Shown here in pieces: positions 1 through 5,082 of a stretch of DNA of 5,287 nucleotides. Numbering within the stretch: position 1 is the stretch's first letter; the number at the start of each line of letters is the position of its first letter. The notes under the pieces are model-generated. The model was not told the DNA's origin. It did no database searches and saw nothing but the letters and a program-made list of their open reading frames with translations. The stretch is from Thermosulfurimonas sp. (lineage in GTDB: Bacteria; Desulfobacterota; Thermodesulfobacteria; Thermodesulfobacteriales; Thermodesulfobacteriaceae): NCBI GenBank assembly GCA_015487645.1, contig WFPH01000048.1, positions 1 to 5,287 of the forward strand, written 5' to 3'. The position numbers and the translations under genes are program-made.

Positions 1-437
1 GCTTTGAACTGGGAGGTCTTACCCAAAGGCACCCTCTTGAGGCCTTTCGAGGAACGACCTGTGCTTTCGAGATACTGTCCTCTCGCCATGCCCATTTTGA
101 TCTTTACGGGCACTACATCCCGCTTTTCTGTGGAGGGCTTTCGCTGGGGAAGGTGGGGCGGGATCTGCCGGAATTTGTGGCGAACTACACCCCCGAAAGG
201 TCCACCATCGTCAGGCTCCTGGTGGAAGACGGGCCCTTCGGGCTTGCGGAGTGGGCCAGAAGAGAGTTCGGTTTCGAGCCCGATCCCGAAGGTTATGCCG
301 GTAAATGCCATCTCTGTGTGGCGGTAAGGGCCTTCCTGGTGAAGACCGGGGAGGATTTTCCCGAGCTTTCTCCTCCGGATTTTTACCGTAATCTTCGAAC
401 TCATTTGCCTCCGCTTGAGGTCAAACATGGGGCTTAA
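1..437 (+). CDS. Probable radical SAM protein, C-terminal part (5' end outside window)
   Basis: The reading frame is open from the window edge (first full codon at 3) to TAA at 435-437, giving the last 144 residues of a longer protein. A GTG at 153 could be taken as a start, but the frame continues unbroken upstream with protein-like sequence, so I treat the gene as cut by the window. Visible landmarks, numbered from the first full codon, are Cys20, a segment HAHFDLYGHYIPLFCGG (29-45, with Cys43), the pair KCHLC (Cys102, Cys105) and a Pro-rich tail. The H-x-HFD-x-YG-x-x-IP-x-x-C-x-G block followed far downstream by C-x2-C resembles the C-terminal auxiliary-cluster region of SPASM-like radical SAM proteins; I know this pattern from family memory. 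The CxxxCxxC core that would prove it lies outside the window. It overlaps the HAD gene by 11 bases, so it is the upstream member of that operon. Substrate unknown. Confidence 0.6.
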   Translation, partial: FELGGLTQRHPLEAFRGTTCAFEILSSRHAHFDLYGHYIPLFCGGLSLGKVGRDLPEFVANYTPERSTIVRLLVEDGPFGLAEWARREFGFEPDPEGYAGKCHLCVAVRAFLVKTGEDFPELSPPDFYRNLRTHLPPLEVKHGA

Positions 438-1092
438 GGCGGTCATTTTTGATGCCGAGGGTACGCTTTTTCACATTTATCCTTCGGTGGGGGCGGTTTA
501 TGCCCGAGTGTTGTCCGGATTCGGCTATCGGGTGGAACCTTCCGAAATAGATCTCAGGATCCGAAGGCTGTGGCCCGTCTTCAAAGGCTACTTTGAGGAT
601 TTTACTCCTGAAGGCTGTCTTGATGCCTGGAAGCGGATCTTCAGGGGAACGGTGGCTCCCTGGGTGGATGGAGAGCGGTGGGAGGACCTTTTCAAAGAGA
701 CCTATGAGACCTTTGCTCGCCCCGAGGCCTTTCGCCTGGCTCCCGGAACGAAGGAGGCCCTCGAGTTTCTCCACGCCCAGGGAATAAAGACCGCCATCCT
801 TTCGAACTGGGATGAAAGGCTGTTTCGCCTTCTGGAGGCCTTCGGGCTCTCCGGGGCCTTCGAAAAAGTGCTGGTGGCTTGCGAGCTAGGGGTGGGGAAA
901 CCCTCACCCGAGGCCTTCATCCTGGCCTGTGAAATCCTGGGCGTGCGGCCCGAGGAGGCTCTCATGGTGGGCAACGATCCCGAAGAAGATTTTGAAGGGG
1001 CCAGGAAGGTCGGTCTTAAGGCCAGGCTTTACCGGGGAGAGAATCTCTACGAAATCCTGAGCCAGGAGGTGATGAAAGGTGCCCAGGAGTAA
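427..1092 (+). CDS. HAD-superfamily hydrolase, HDHD3/REG-2-like (subclass IA)
   Basis: A 221-residue cytosolic protein with the full HAD order. Motif I is FDAEGTLF (Asp9 nucleophile, Glu11 where most phosphatases have the second Asp). A helical cap follows (about 17-100). Motif II is ILSNWDER (Ser126), motif III is GKPSPEAF (Lys158), and motif IV is VGNDPEEDFEGA (Asp184, Asp188). The P-x-x-G-x-x-YA stretch after motif I, the W-rich cap, 'SNWDERL' and the overall length fit the HDHD3/REG-2-like group, whose members are mostly uncharacterised predicted phosphatases. The substrate cannot be read from the sequence. I chose ATG 427 because GAGG (417-420) lies 6 bases upstream; a TTG at 415 would add four residues and has no better site. 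It overlaps the upstream gene by 11 bases and the downstream one by 14, which indicates one transcript with coupled translation. A dehalogenase-like activity is an alternative, since that group also has DAxGT in motif I. Confidence 0.88.
   Translation: MGLKAVIFDAEGTLFHIYPSVGAVYARVLSGFGYRVEPSEIDLRIRRLWPVFKGYFEDFTPEGCLDAWKRIFRGTVAPWVDGERWEDLFKETYETFARPEAFRLAPGTKEALEFLHAQGIKTAILSNWDERLFRLLEAFGLSGAFEKVLVACELGVGKPSPEAFILACEILGVRPEEALMVGNDPEEDFEGARKVGLKARLYRGENLYEILSQEVMKGAQE
1064..1073 (+). promoter_or_regulatory. Full-length Shine-Dalgarno for the YkgJ-like gene
   Basis: AGGAGGTGAT matches ten consecutive bases of the classical anti-Shine-Dalgarno complement. It lies inside the last codons of the HAD gene and the AGGAGG core ends 9 bases before GTG 1079. 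It decides in favour of this GTG start, despite the 14-base overlap, and suggests the third gene is translated efficiently in its own right. Confidence 0.8.
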
Positions 1093-1669
1093 AGAATTTC
1101 AGGACCTTGAGGAACTTCTGGCGGAGGTCGATCGGAATTTTGCCGAGGTTCGCCAGAGGTACTCTCGCGAAGTGCGCTGTCGGAGGGGGTGTACCGATTG
1201 TTGTTACGCGCCCTTTGACCTCTCTTTAGTAGAGGCTATTTATCTGGGACGGGCCTTCCGGAGACTCCCGCGGAGGCAGAGACGCGAGGTAGAGAGGCGC
1301 CTTGAAAAATACGAAAAAGACTGGCAGGCCAAAGTCCCCAAGCCCGTGACCCCCTTCGTATTGTCTACGGTGAGACTTAGGTGCCCCTTCCTAGACGACC
1401 AAGGCCTTTGTGTGGTTTATGAATGGCGGCCGGTTACCTGCCGGATCTACGGCCTACCCCTGGCCATCGAGGGCGAGACCTTCGTGTGTCCCCGCTCAGG
1501 CTTTGAGCCCGGCAAGACCTATCCCACGGTCATTTTCCCCGAAATCGTGCGCCGCCTGGCAGAGATCTCGGAAAAAATCATGCCCAAAGGGGGACGGTTA
1601 AGAATTTCCCTGATCGGAGTGGTTCGGGGAGAGTTCCCCGGCGCCCATCTCCTCTCGGAGAGCTTTTAG
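1079..1669 (+). CDS. YkgJ-type CxxCxxCC-domain protein (predicted Fe-S or Zn binding)
   Basis: A 196-residue cytosolic protein starting at GTG 1079 behind a near-perfect ribosome site. After an acidic/basic N-terminal helix (1-30) comes the signature CRRGCTDCC (Cys34, 38, 41, 42; C-x3-C-x2-CC). A basic coiled helix follows (about 58-85, many Arg). The second cysteine set is CPFLDDQGLC (Cys102, Cys111), then Cys121 within RPVTCRIYG, and Cys137. Eight cysteines in this order, with the 'YEWRP-x-x-CR-x-Y' block, are diagnostic of the YkgJ / UPF0153 family (Pfam CxxCxxCC). That family is annotated as zinc- or iron-chelating and its biochemical role is not established. The last 23 residues overlap, on the opposite strand, the 3' end of a TPR gene; this tail looks less family-like than the core. 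Being last in an operon with a radical-SAM-like gene, it may serve metal-cluster chemistry, but that is inference. Confidence 0.87.
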   Translation: MPRSKEFQDLEELLAEVDRNFAEVRQRYSREVRCRRGCTDCCYAPFDLSLVEAIYLGRAFRRLPRRQRREVERRLEKYEKDWQAKVPKPVTPFVLSTVRLRCPFLDDQGLCVVYEWRPVTCRIYGLPLAIEGETFVCPRSGFEPGKTYPTVIFPEIVRRLAEISEKIMPKGGRLRISLIGVVRGEFPGAHLLSESF

Positions 1670-2200
1670 GGCCCTTTCGGCCAGCTCGGCCTGCTCCCGG
1701 GAGCCTATGCGACGATATATGCGCGCGGCCAGTTCGTAGGCCTCGGCGGCCGCCTGGTAGCGGCCCTGGCCCCGGTACACATCTCCGATCCCGGCGAGCA
1801 TCCGGGCGGCCCGATGGGCGTCCTTGTACTTCTCGGCAATCTCTAGCGCCCGATAAAGATAGGGCAGGGCCTTTTCCGGTTGGCGCAGTTCTTTGTAAAC
1901 GTAGACGATCTTCTCGGAGAGGATGGCCGCTCCCAACTCGTCCTGATATTCCTCGCAAATGTCCAGGGCGATCTTGTAAGGTTTGAGGGCCTTTTCGAAG
2001 TTTCCTCGGTGAAAATAAATGTCTCCCATCTTTTCGGCCGCGTTGGCCGCTTCCTTGTGGTGTTGATGCTTAACAAAGACCCGATAGGCCTCCTCATAAC
2101 GGGCCAGGGCATCAAGGCTTCGGCCCTGGGCCCACATGATCTTGGCCTCTTGATACCACTTGAGGGCTTCCTCTACTTCCGGATGACGATTTTCGGCCAT
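1598..2200 (-). CDS. TPR protein with about 40-residue repeats
   Basis: A 200-residue protein with no signal peptide or membrane segment. From about residue 17 to 178 it is built of helix-turn-helix units about 40 residues apart: an opening unit (AKIMWAQGRSLDALARYEEA, from 19), then GDIYFHRGNFEKAL (from 59), VYVYKELRQPEKAL (from 99) and GDVYRGQGRYQAAAEAY (from 139). The small-residue and tyrosine positions and the longer second helices fit the TPR_12-like class, usually protein-binding scaffolds. The tail after about 184 is hydrophilic and probably disordered. Start choice: ATG 2200 forms TAATG with the stop of the upstream gene and has GGGAGG just before it. An in-frame ATG at 2212 would add four residues but has no good ribosome site. 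It is the last gene of the minus-strand operon, and its final 72 bases overlap the YkgJ-like gene on the other strand. Partner and function unknown. Confidence 0.85.
   Translation of the reverse strand: MAENRHPEVEEALKWYQEAKIMWAQGRSLDALARYEEAYRVFVKHQHHKEAANAAEKMGDIYFHRGNFEKALKPYKIALDICEEYQDELGAAILSEKIVYVYKELRQPEKALPYLYRALEIAEKYKDAHRAARMLAGIGDVYRGQGRYQAAAEAYELAARIYRRIGSREQAELAERALKALREEMGAGELSPNHSDQGNS
1625..1640. other. Perfect inverted repeat in the convergent gene overlap
   Basis: CGGGGA-GAGT-TCCCCG gives a 6-bp GC-rich stem with a 4-base loop, inside the 72 bases where the YkgJ-like gene and the minus-strand TPR gene overlap tail to tail. Neither strand has a T-run after the stem, so it is not a standard intrinsic terminator. 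It could slow polymerases from both sides or be a chance result of high GC. Confidence 0.3.
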
Positions 2201-3270
2201 TATTCCTCCCATTCCCGCAGAATTTGGGTCGCGAGTTCTTTAATTCTCAGGGTTTCGAAACGATCCTTTTCTGGAAAGTAAACTTCAAAAGTGGCTTCAT
2301 CTCCCTCGAACTTTCGAATTTCAGGCGCGGTTTCCTTAAGTCCCAAGGCCTTCATGGTGAGGAGGGCCAGACCTCGCACTTCCGGGTTCTCATCCGAGAG
2401 TAAATGGAGCAGACGAAAGGGTTTTTCTCGCCGGAGAAGTTCGGGGTGCCTTTCGGCGATCCGCCACAGGGCGAAAAGAGCCGCCGGCCTGAACTCGGGA
2501 TAGGCCAGGAAGGCCAGAAGATTACGCACATAAAGCCCGAATCTCCGGGGAAGGAACCGGATGATCTCGCCCACGGTCTCAAGCGCTCCCCAGGCGGAAG
2601 CCGCGGAGTCGGCGCTGGCGTAAAGCAACCTTTTTACCAGGTCGGCTATTTCTTCGGGAATTTCGTCGGCTAGATCCCGAGCCAGTTCTCCCAGATATTT
2701 CACGACCCGGAACCGAAGAGTTCGCTCGGGATGGTAGAGGACCTTCTGGAGGATCCTCAGGTTGAGGGGTTGGTGGCGGCAGAGGAGACGCAACTCCTCA
2801 AAACGCCCTTCCCTCACCAGCTTTTCGGCCTCTCCGCGTCGCAACTTGCGGGGTCTGAAGTCCGGAGGGGTCTCCGGCCGCTTACGCCTTCGGCGAATCT
2901 CCTCCAAATCCTTCTCTCCGAGATCCCGAAGGTCTTTGGCTAACTTTACGAAGTAGAGGATTCCGGAGATTTTGCGGCCTTCGAAGTGCCCTTCAGGGAC
3001 GATCTGATGGGAGACCTGATCGTAATGCTCCAAAACCGTCTCTTGATAGTCCTCCCCGGGGATCAGATCCCAGGCCAGCTCCCACCGGCCTCCGGTGGCC
3101 AGAAAAAGGGCTTCCACGAAAGCCGCTCCGCGGTTGAAACCGGTGACATCGCTCACGTAGACCGCTCCGCACTCACAGAATCCGGCCTCCATGTCCGCAA
3201 ACTGAAACCCCAGATTCTTGGGCGGAGCTACCGGGCGCTGGCAAAAAGGACACCGGGGGGGACGATTCAT
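2200..3270 (-). CDS. Zinc-ribbon plus HEAT-repeat protein (DVU0298-like?)
   Basis: A 356-residue, probably cytosolic protein in three parts. (a) Residues 1-40 hold CPFC (7-10) and CEC-G (32-35), a four-cysteine zinc-ribbon-like module, followed by a compact domain to about 110 (GRWELAWDLIPGEDYQETVL). (b) Residues 122-150 are a very basic, Pro-containing linker. (c) From about 150 to 312 lies an alpha-solenoid with recognisable HEAT-like units: HPERTLRFRVVKYLGELA (180-197), SADSAASAWGALETVGEII (219-237), YPEFRPAALFALWRIAERH (257-275) and DENPEVRGLALLTMKALG (293-310). A short C-terminal domain with beta strands and a final helix (about 315-356) closes it. The S-x-x-x-x-W-G-x-x-E-x-x-G-E-I unit reminds me of the DVU0298 family of Desulfovibrio-type bacteria, from memory and unverified. 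Its ATG overlaps the stop of the upstream TPR gene (ATGA) and its TAA overlaps the next start (TAATG). Only weak purine signal precedes the start, so translation probably depends on coupling. No catalytic motif seen. Confidence 0.82.
   Translation of the reverse strand: MNRPPRCPFCQRPVAPPKNLGFQFADMEAGFCECGAVYVSDVTGFNRGAAFVEALFLATGGRWELAWDLIPGEDYQETVLEHYDQVSHQIVPEGHFEGRKISGILYFVKLAKDLRDLGEKDLEEIRRRRKRPETPPDFRPRKLRRGEAEKLVREGRFEELRLLCRHQPLNLRILQKVLYHPERTLRFRVVKYLGELARDLADEIPEEIADLVKRLLYASADSAASAWGALETVGEIIRFLPRRFGLYVRNLLAFLAYPEFRPAALFALWRIAERHPELLRREKPFRLLHLLSDENPEVRGLALLTMKALGLKETAPEIRKFEGDEATFEVYFPEKDRFETLRIKELATQILREWEE
2205..2210 (-). promoter_or_regulatory. Shine-Dalgarno deciding the start of the second TPR gene
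   Basis: GGGAGG, read on the minus strand, lies in the last codons of the HEAT-repeat gene and ends 4 bases before ATG 2200. The spacing is slightly short, but no comparable site precedes the alternative ATG at 2212. This supports reinitiation at the TAATG junction. Confidence 0.6.
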
Positions 3271-3866
3271 GAAAGGACCATCTTCTCGAAATCGGGATTC
3301 ACCGGATACCCCAGTTCCTTCGCCCGCCTGAGGGCCTCCCGGGCGGCCTCTTTTTTCCCCTGGTAAAAGAGGGCTACGGCCAGATTGTTGTGAGCCATGG
3401 AAAAGTCCGGGTCGTACTCCAGGGCCTTTCGGCAGGCCTTCTCCGCTTCTTCATACGCCTCTCGAGCGATGAGAACGGTGGCCAGGTTAACCCAGACCGC
3501 CGGAAGATCCGGCTTGACCTCCAGGGCCTCCCGGTAGTATTTTTCCGCGGCTTCGAGATCCCCCATTTCAAAGGAGATGAGGCCCATGTTGGTGAGGGCC
3601 TGCGGGGAGGCCGGGTAGATCTTGAGGGCCAGAGCAAAGGCCTTGCGGGCCTCTTCAAGCTCTCCTTCCCGGGCCAGAATGGTGCCCAGGTTGGTAAGAG
3701 CTTCAAAGTTCTGGGGATCGAGTTTTAGGATCTTCTTAAGGGTTTCTTTGGCCTCGGTCAGCCTTCCGGCCCGAAAGTAGGCCAGGGCCAGACGGTGGTG
3801 AGCAAAAATGGAACGCGGATTTTCCTCGACCTCTTTTTCGAGGGCGGCCAGGATATTCTCATCCAT
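3267..3866 (-). CDS. Canonical five-TPR protein
   Basis: A 199-residue soluble protein, first gene of the minus-strand operon. After an 18-residue acidic N-terminal helix come five repeats in exact 34-residue phase: 20-53, 54-87, 88-121, 122-155 and 156-189. The consensus residues are easy to see: small residues at positions 8 and 20, Tyr/Phe at 11 and 24, and Pro at 32 (Pro51, Pro85, Pro119, Pro153). Helices such as NFEALTNLGTILAREGELEE and PQALTNMGLISFEMGDLEAA show the high mutual similarity of recently multiplied repeats; at DNA level the units recur every 102 bases. There is no signal peptide, membrane helix or extra domain, so it is best described as a small scaffold/adaptor of unknown partner. 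ATG 3866 has AAGGAG (3873-3878) 6 bases upstream. The gene ends with ATGA into the zinc-ribbon/HEAT gene, which implies coupled translation and a likely physical association of the products. Confidence 0.9.
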   Translation of the reverse strand: MDENILAALEKEVEENPRSIFAHHRLALAYFRAGRLTEAKETLKKILKLDPQNFEALTNLGTILAREGELEEARKAFALALKIYPASPQALTNMGLISFEMGDLEAAEKYYREALEVKPDLPAVWVNLATVLIAREAYEEAEKACRKALEYDPDFSMAHNNLAVALFYQGKKEAAREALRRAKELGYPVNPDFEKMVLS

Positions 3867-3893
3867 GGGTTTCTCCTTTTTCAGGTTTAAATT

Positions 3894-3921
3894 ATTCTAA
3901 AGTGGGTTCAGGGTTTGTCCA
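3894..3921 (-). promoter_or_regulatory. Sigma-70-type promoter of the TPR/HEAT operon
   Basis: On the minus strand, TGGACA (3916-3921, 5/6 to consensus) and TAGAAT (3894-3899, 5/6) are separated by 16 bases. Transcription would begin near 3887, leaving a leader of about 20 bases that carries AAGGAG before ATG 3866. The -35 box ends only 3 bases short of the divergent mltG start codon. The same AT-rich patch could supply a plus-strand -10 (TATTCT, 3893-3898), but I see no good -35 for it. Confidence 0.55.
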
Positions 3922-3924
3922 GAG

Positions 3925-4902
3925 ATGAGAAGGGGCTGTTTCTTCTTCCTGATAGTTTCTCTCTATTTTGCGGGGTGGTATCTTGAGGCCACCGCTCCGG
4001 TCTCCCAAACTCCCTCTCCCAGAGCGCTCTTCATCCCTCCGGGCACTCCCATCAAAGAGGTGGCGCGCATTTTGAAAAAAGAAGGGCTAATTCGAAGCGA
4101 GTGGGCTTTTTATCTGGAGGGCTTGAGGTTGGGGGTTCTCAAAGACCTCAAGGCCGGGGAGTACGAACTCTCTCCCCACATGACTCCGGCCGAGATCCTG
4201 AAACGGATGGCCGAGGGTCGGGTGATAACCCACATCGTGACCATCCCGGAGGGCTACAATGTCTGGGAAGTGGCCGCCCTTCTGGAGAAAGCCGGGCTGC
4301 TCAAAAGAGAAGAATTCCTTGCGAAGGCCTTCGACGAGAACTTTGTGCACTCCTTGGGTATCCCCGGCCCTTCGGTAGAAGGTTTCCTTTTTCCCGATAC
4401 CTATTATTTCGTGAAAGGGCTTTCCGCAGAGGAGATCATCCGGAAGATGGTCTCAAGGTTCTGGGAGGTCTGGGCCAAATATGAGAAACGGGCCGAGGAG
4501 CTGGGAGTTTCGGTCTATGAGGTGGTGACTCTGGCCTCCATTGTGGAAAAGGAAGCCGTGCTTTCCCGGGAAAAACCCCTCATTGCCGCCGTTTACTGGA
4601 ACCGTCTGCGCAGAGGGATGCCTCTTCAGGCGGATCCTACCGTGCGCTATGCCCTGCGTCGTTTCCGGGGCCGCCTTTATTACAAACACCTCCGGGTAAA
4701 AAACCCTTACAACACTTACCGCTATCCCGGTCTCCCACCTACCCCCATTGCAAACCCCGGAGAGGAAAGCTTAAGGGCCGTGCTCTACCCGGCCAAGGTC
4801 CCGTATCTTTACTTCGTCTCACGTGGAGACGGTTCTCACTACTTCTCTACCACCTACCGGGAACACCTCCGGGCCGTAAGGAAGTATCGCCGTCTGAGAT
4901 AA
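3925..4902 (+). CDS. mltG: Endolytic murein transglycosylase MltG (YceG-like)
   Basis: A 325-residue inner-membrane protein that cleaves nascent glycan strands to 1,6-anhydro ends, acting near the peptidoglycan polymerases and setting strand length. A short hydrophobic anchor (about 5-20, CFFFLIVSLYFAGWYL) follows a two-Arg cytoplasmic tip; the rest is periplasmic. A LysM-like region (about 33-82, FIPPGTPIKEVARILKKEGL) precedes the catalytic domain. The hallmarks are EGFLFPDTYYF (152-162), ASIVEKEA (204-211, with Glu208 corresponding to the catalytic Glu of E. coli MltG), W-NRL-x-x-GM-x-LQADPTV (225-240), YNTYRYPGLPPTPIANPGE (262-280) and FVSRGDGSHYFSTTYREH (297-314). Length matches the family. 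ATG 3925 is the furthest upstream possible start, because an in-frame TAA lies at 3898 with no start codon between. The ribosome site is weak (CAGAG immediately upstream). It is divergent from the TPR operon and 180 bases ahead of mraZ, so it is probably transcribed alone, though readthrough into mraZ is possible. Confidence 0.96.
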   Translation: MRRGCFFFLIVSLYFAGWYLEATAPVSQTPSPRALFIPPGTPIKEVARILKKEGLIRSEWAFYLEGLRLGVLKDLKAGEYELSPHMTPAEILKRMAEGRVITHIVTIPEGYNVWEVAALLEKAGLLKREEFLAKAFDENFVHSLGIPGPSVEGFLFPDTYYFVKGLSAEEIIRKMVSRFWEVWAKYEKRAEELGVSVYEVVTLASIVEKEAVLSREKPLIAAVYWNRLRRGMPLQADPTVRYALRRFRGRLYYKHLRVKNPYNTYRYPGLPPTPIANPGEESLRAVLYPAKVPYLYFVSRGDGSHYFSTTYREHLRAVRKYRRLR

Positions 4903-4962
4903 CCGATAAAACCCACTTTCAATTTTTAACGAATATAAAATAAGTTAGCTTTACAGCTCCTT

Positions 4963-4983
4963 ATAGCGCCCAATCCGGGCTAT
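4963..4983 (+). terminator. Weak hairpin after mltG (possible terminator)
   Basis: GCCC (4968-4971) pairs with GGGC (4977-4980) across the loop AATCC, and ATA/TAT (4963-4965 / 4981-4983) can extend it past a 2-base bulge. The following bases are T-rich but interrupted (TTCTATAACTCCCTTATTTTT). It may end mltG transcription before mraZ, but the stem is short and the T-run is displaced. The rest of the gap from 4903 to 5020 is AT-rich and shows nothing else I can name. Confidence 0.3.
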
Positions 4984-5020
4984 TTCTATAACTCCCTTAT
5001 TTTTCGACAAAAAATTCAAC

Positions 5021-5050
5021 TTGACAGGAAAAAGTTCTCCTTAGTAGCCT
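5021..5050 (+). promoter_or_regulatory. Probable mraZ (dcw cluster) promoter
   Basis: TTGACA (5021-5026) is a perfect sigma-70 -35 box. The best -10 at suitable distance is TAGCCT (5045-5050) after 18 bases, which is poor (T, A and final T match). A start site near 5057 would fall on the first MraZ operator repeat. The strong -35 with weak -10 leaves the exact start uncertain. Confidence 0.5.
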
Positions 5051-5056
5051 ACATGG

Positions 5057-5081
5057 TGGGACGAAGTGGGAGAAAGTGGTA
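5057..5081 (+). promoter_or_regulatory. MraZ operator: three 10-bp-spaced direct repeats
   Basis: TGGGA (5057-5061), TGGGA (5067-5071) and TGGTA (5077-5081) recur with exact 10-bp periodicity, each preceded by G. MraZ of E. coli is known to bind TGGGN direct repeats separated by 5 bases upstream of its own gene; the pattern and position here match. The repeats sit between the -35/-10 region and the start codon and include the GGGAG (5068-5072) that would serve as ribosome site. Bound MraZ would therefore be expected to repress its own operon. Confidence 0.8.
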
Positions 5082-5082
5082 A

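Noticed and set aside
4..327. Open frame on the plus strand over the first gene
   Set aside because: It is a different frame of the same bases; the frame ending at 437 has the family-like Cys/His blocks and overlaps the HAD gene in operon style, whereas this one gives a low-complexity Trp/Ser/Pro-rich product.
1578..1958. Open frame on the minus strand inside the second TPR gene
   Set aside because: The product is Arg/Gly/Pro-rich with no domain pattern, while the neighbouring frame shows clear TPR units.
2198..2212. ATG at 2212 as start of the second TPR gene
   Set aside because: It has no ribosome site and would give a 13-base overlap; ATG 2200 has GGGAGG just upstream and a TAATG junction.
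1880..2281. Plus-strand 133-residue open frame opposite the second TPR gene
   Set aside because: It is antisense to a clear TPR gene, has no ribosome site that I can see, and crosses the TAATG junction of the true operon.
2986..3366. Plus-strand 126-residue open frame opposite the zinc-ribbon/HEAT gene
   Set aside because: It is a shadow of high-GC coding sequence on the other strand with no recognisable motif.
4930..4945. TATAAAAT as a promoter -10 in the mltG-mraZ gap
   Set aside because: No -35-like hexamer lies 16-18 bases upstream (the bases there read CCCACT/CCACTT), so it is probably just AT-rich sequence.
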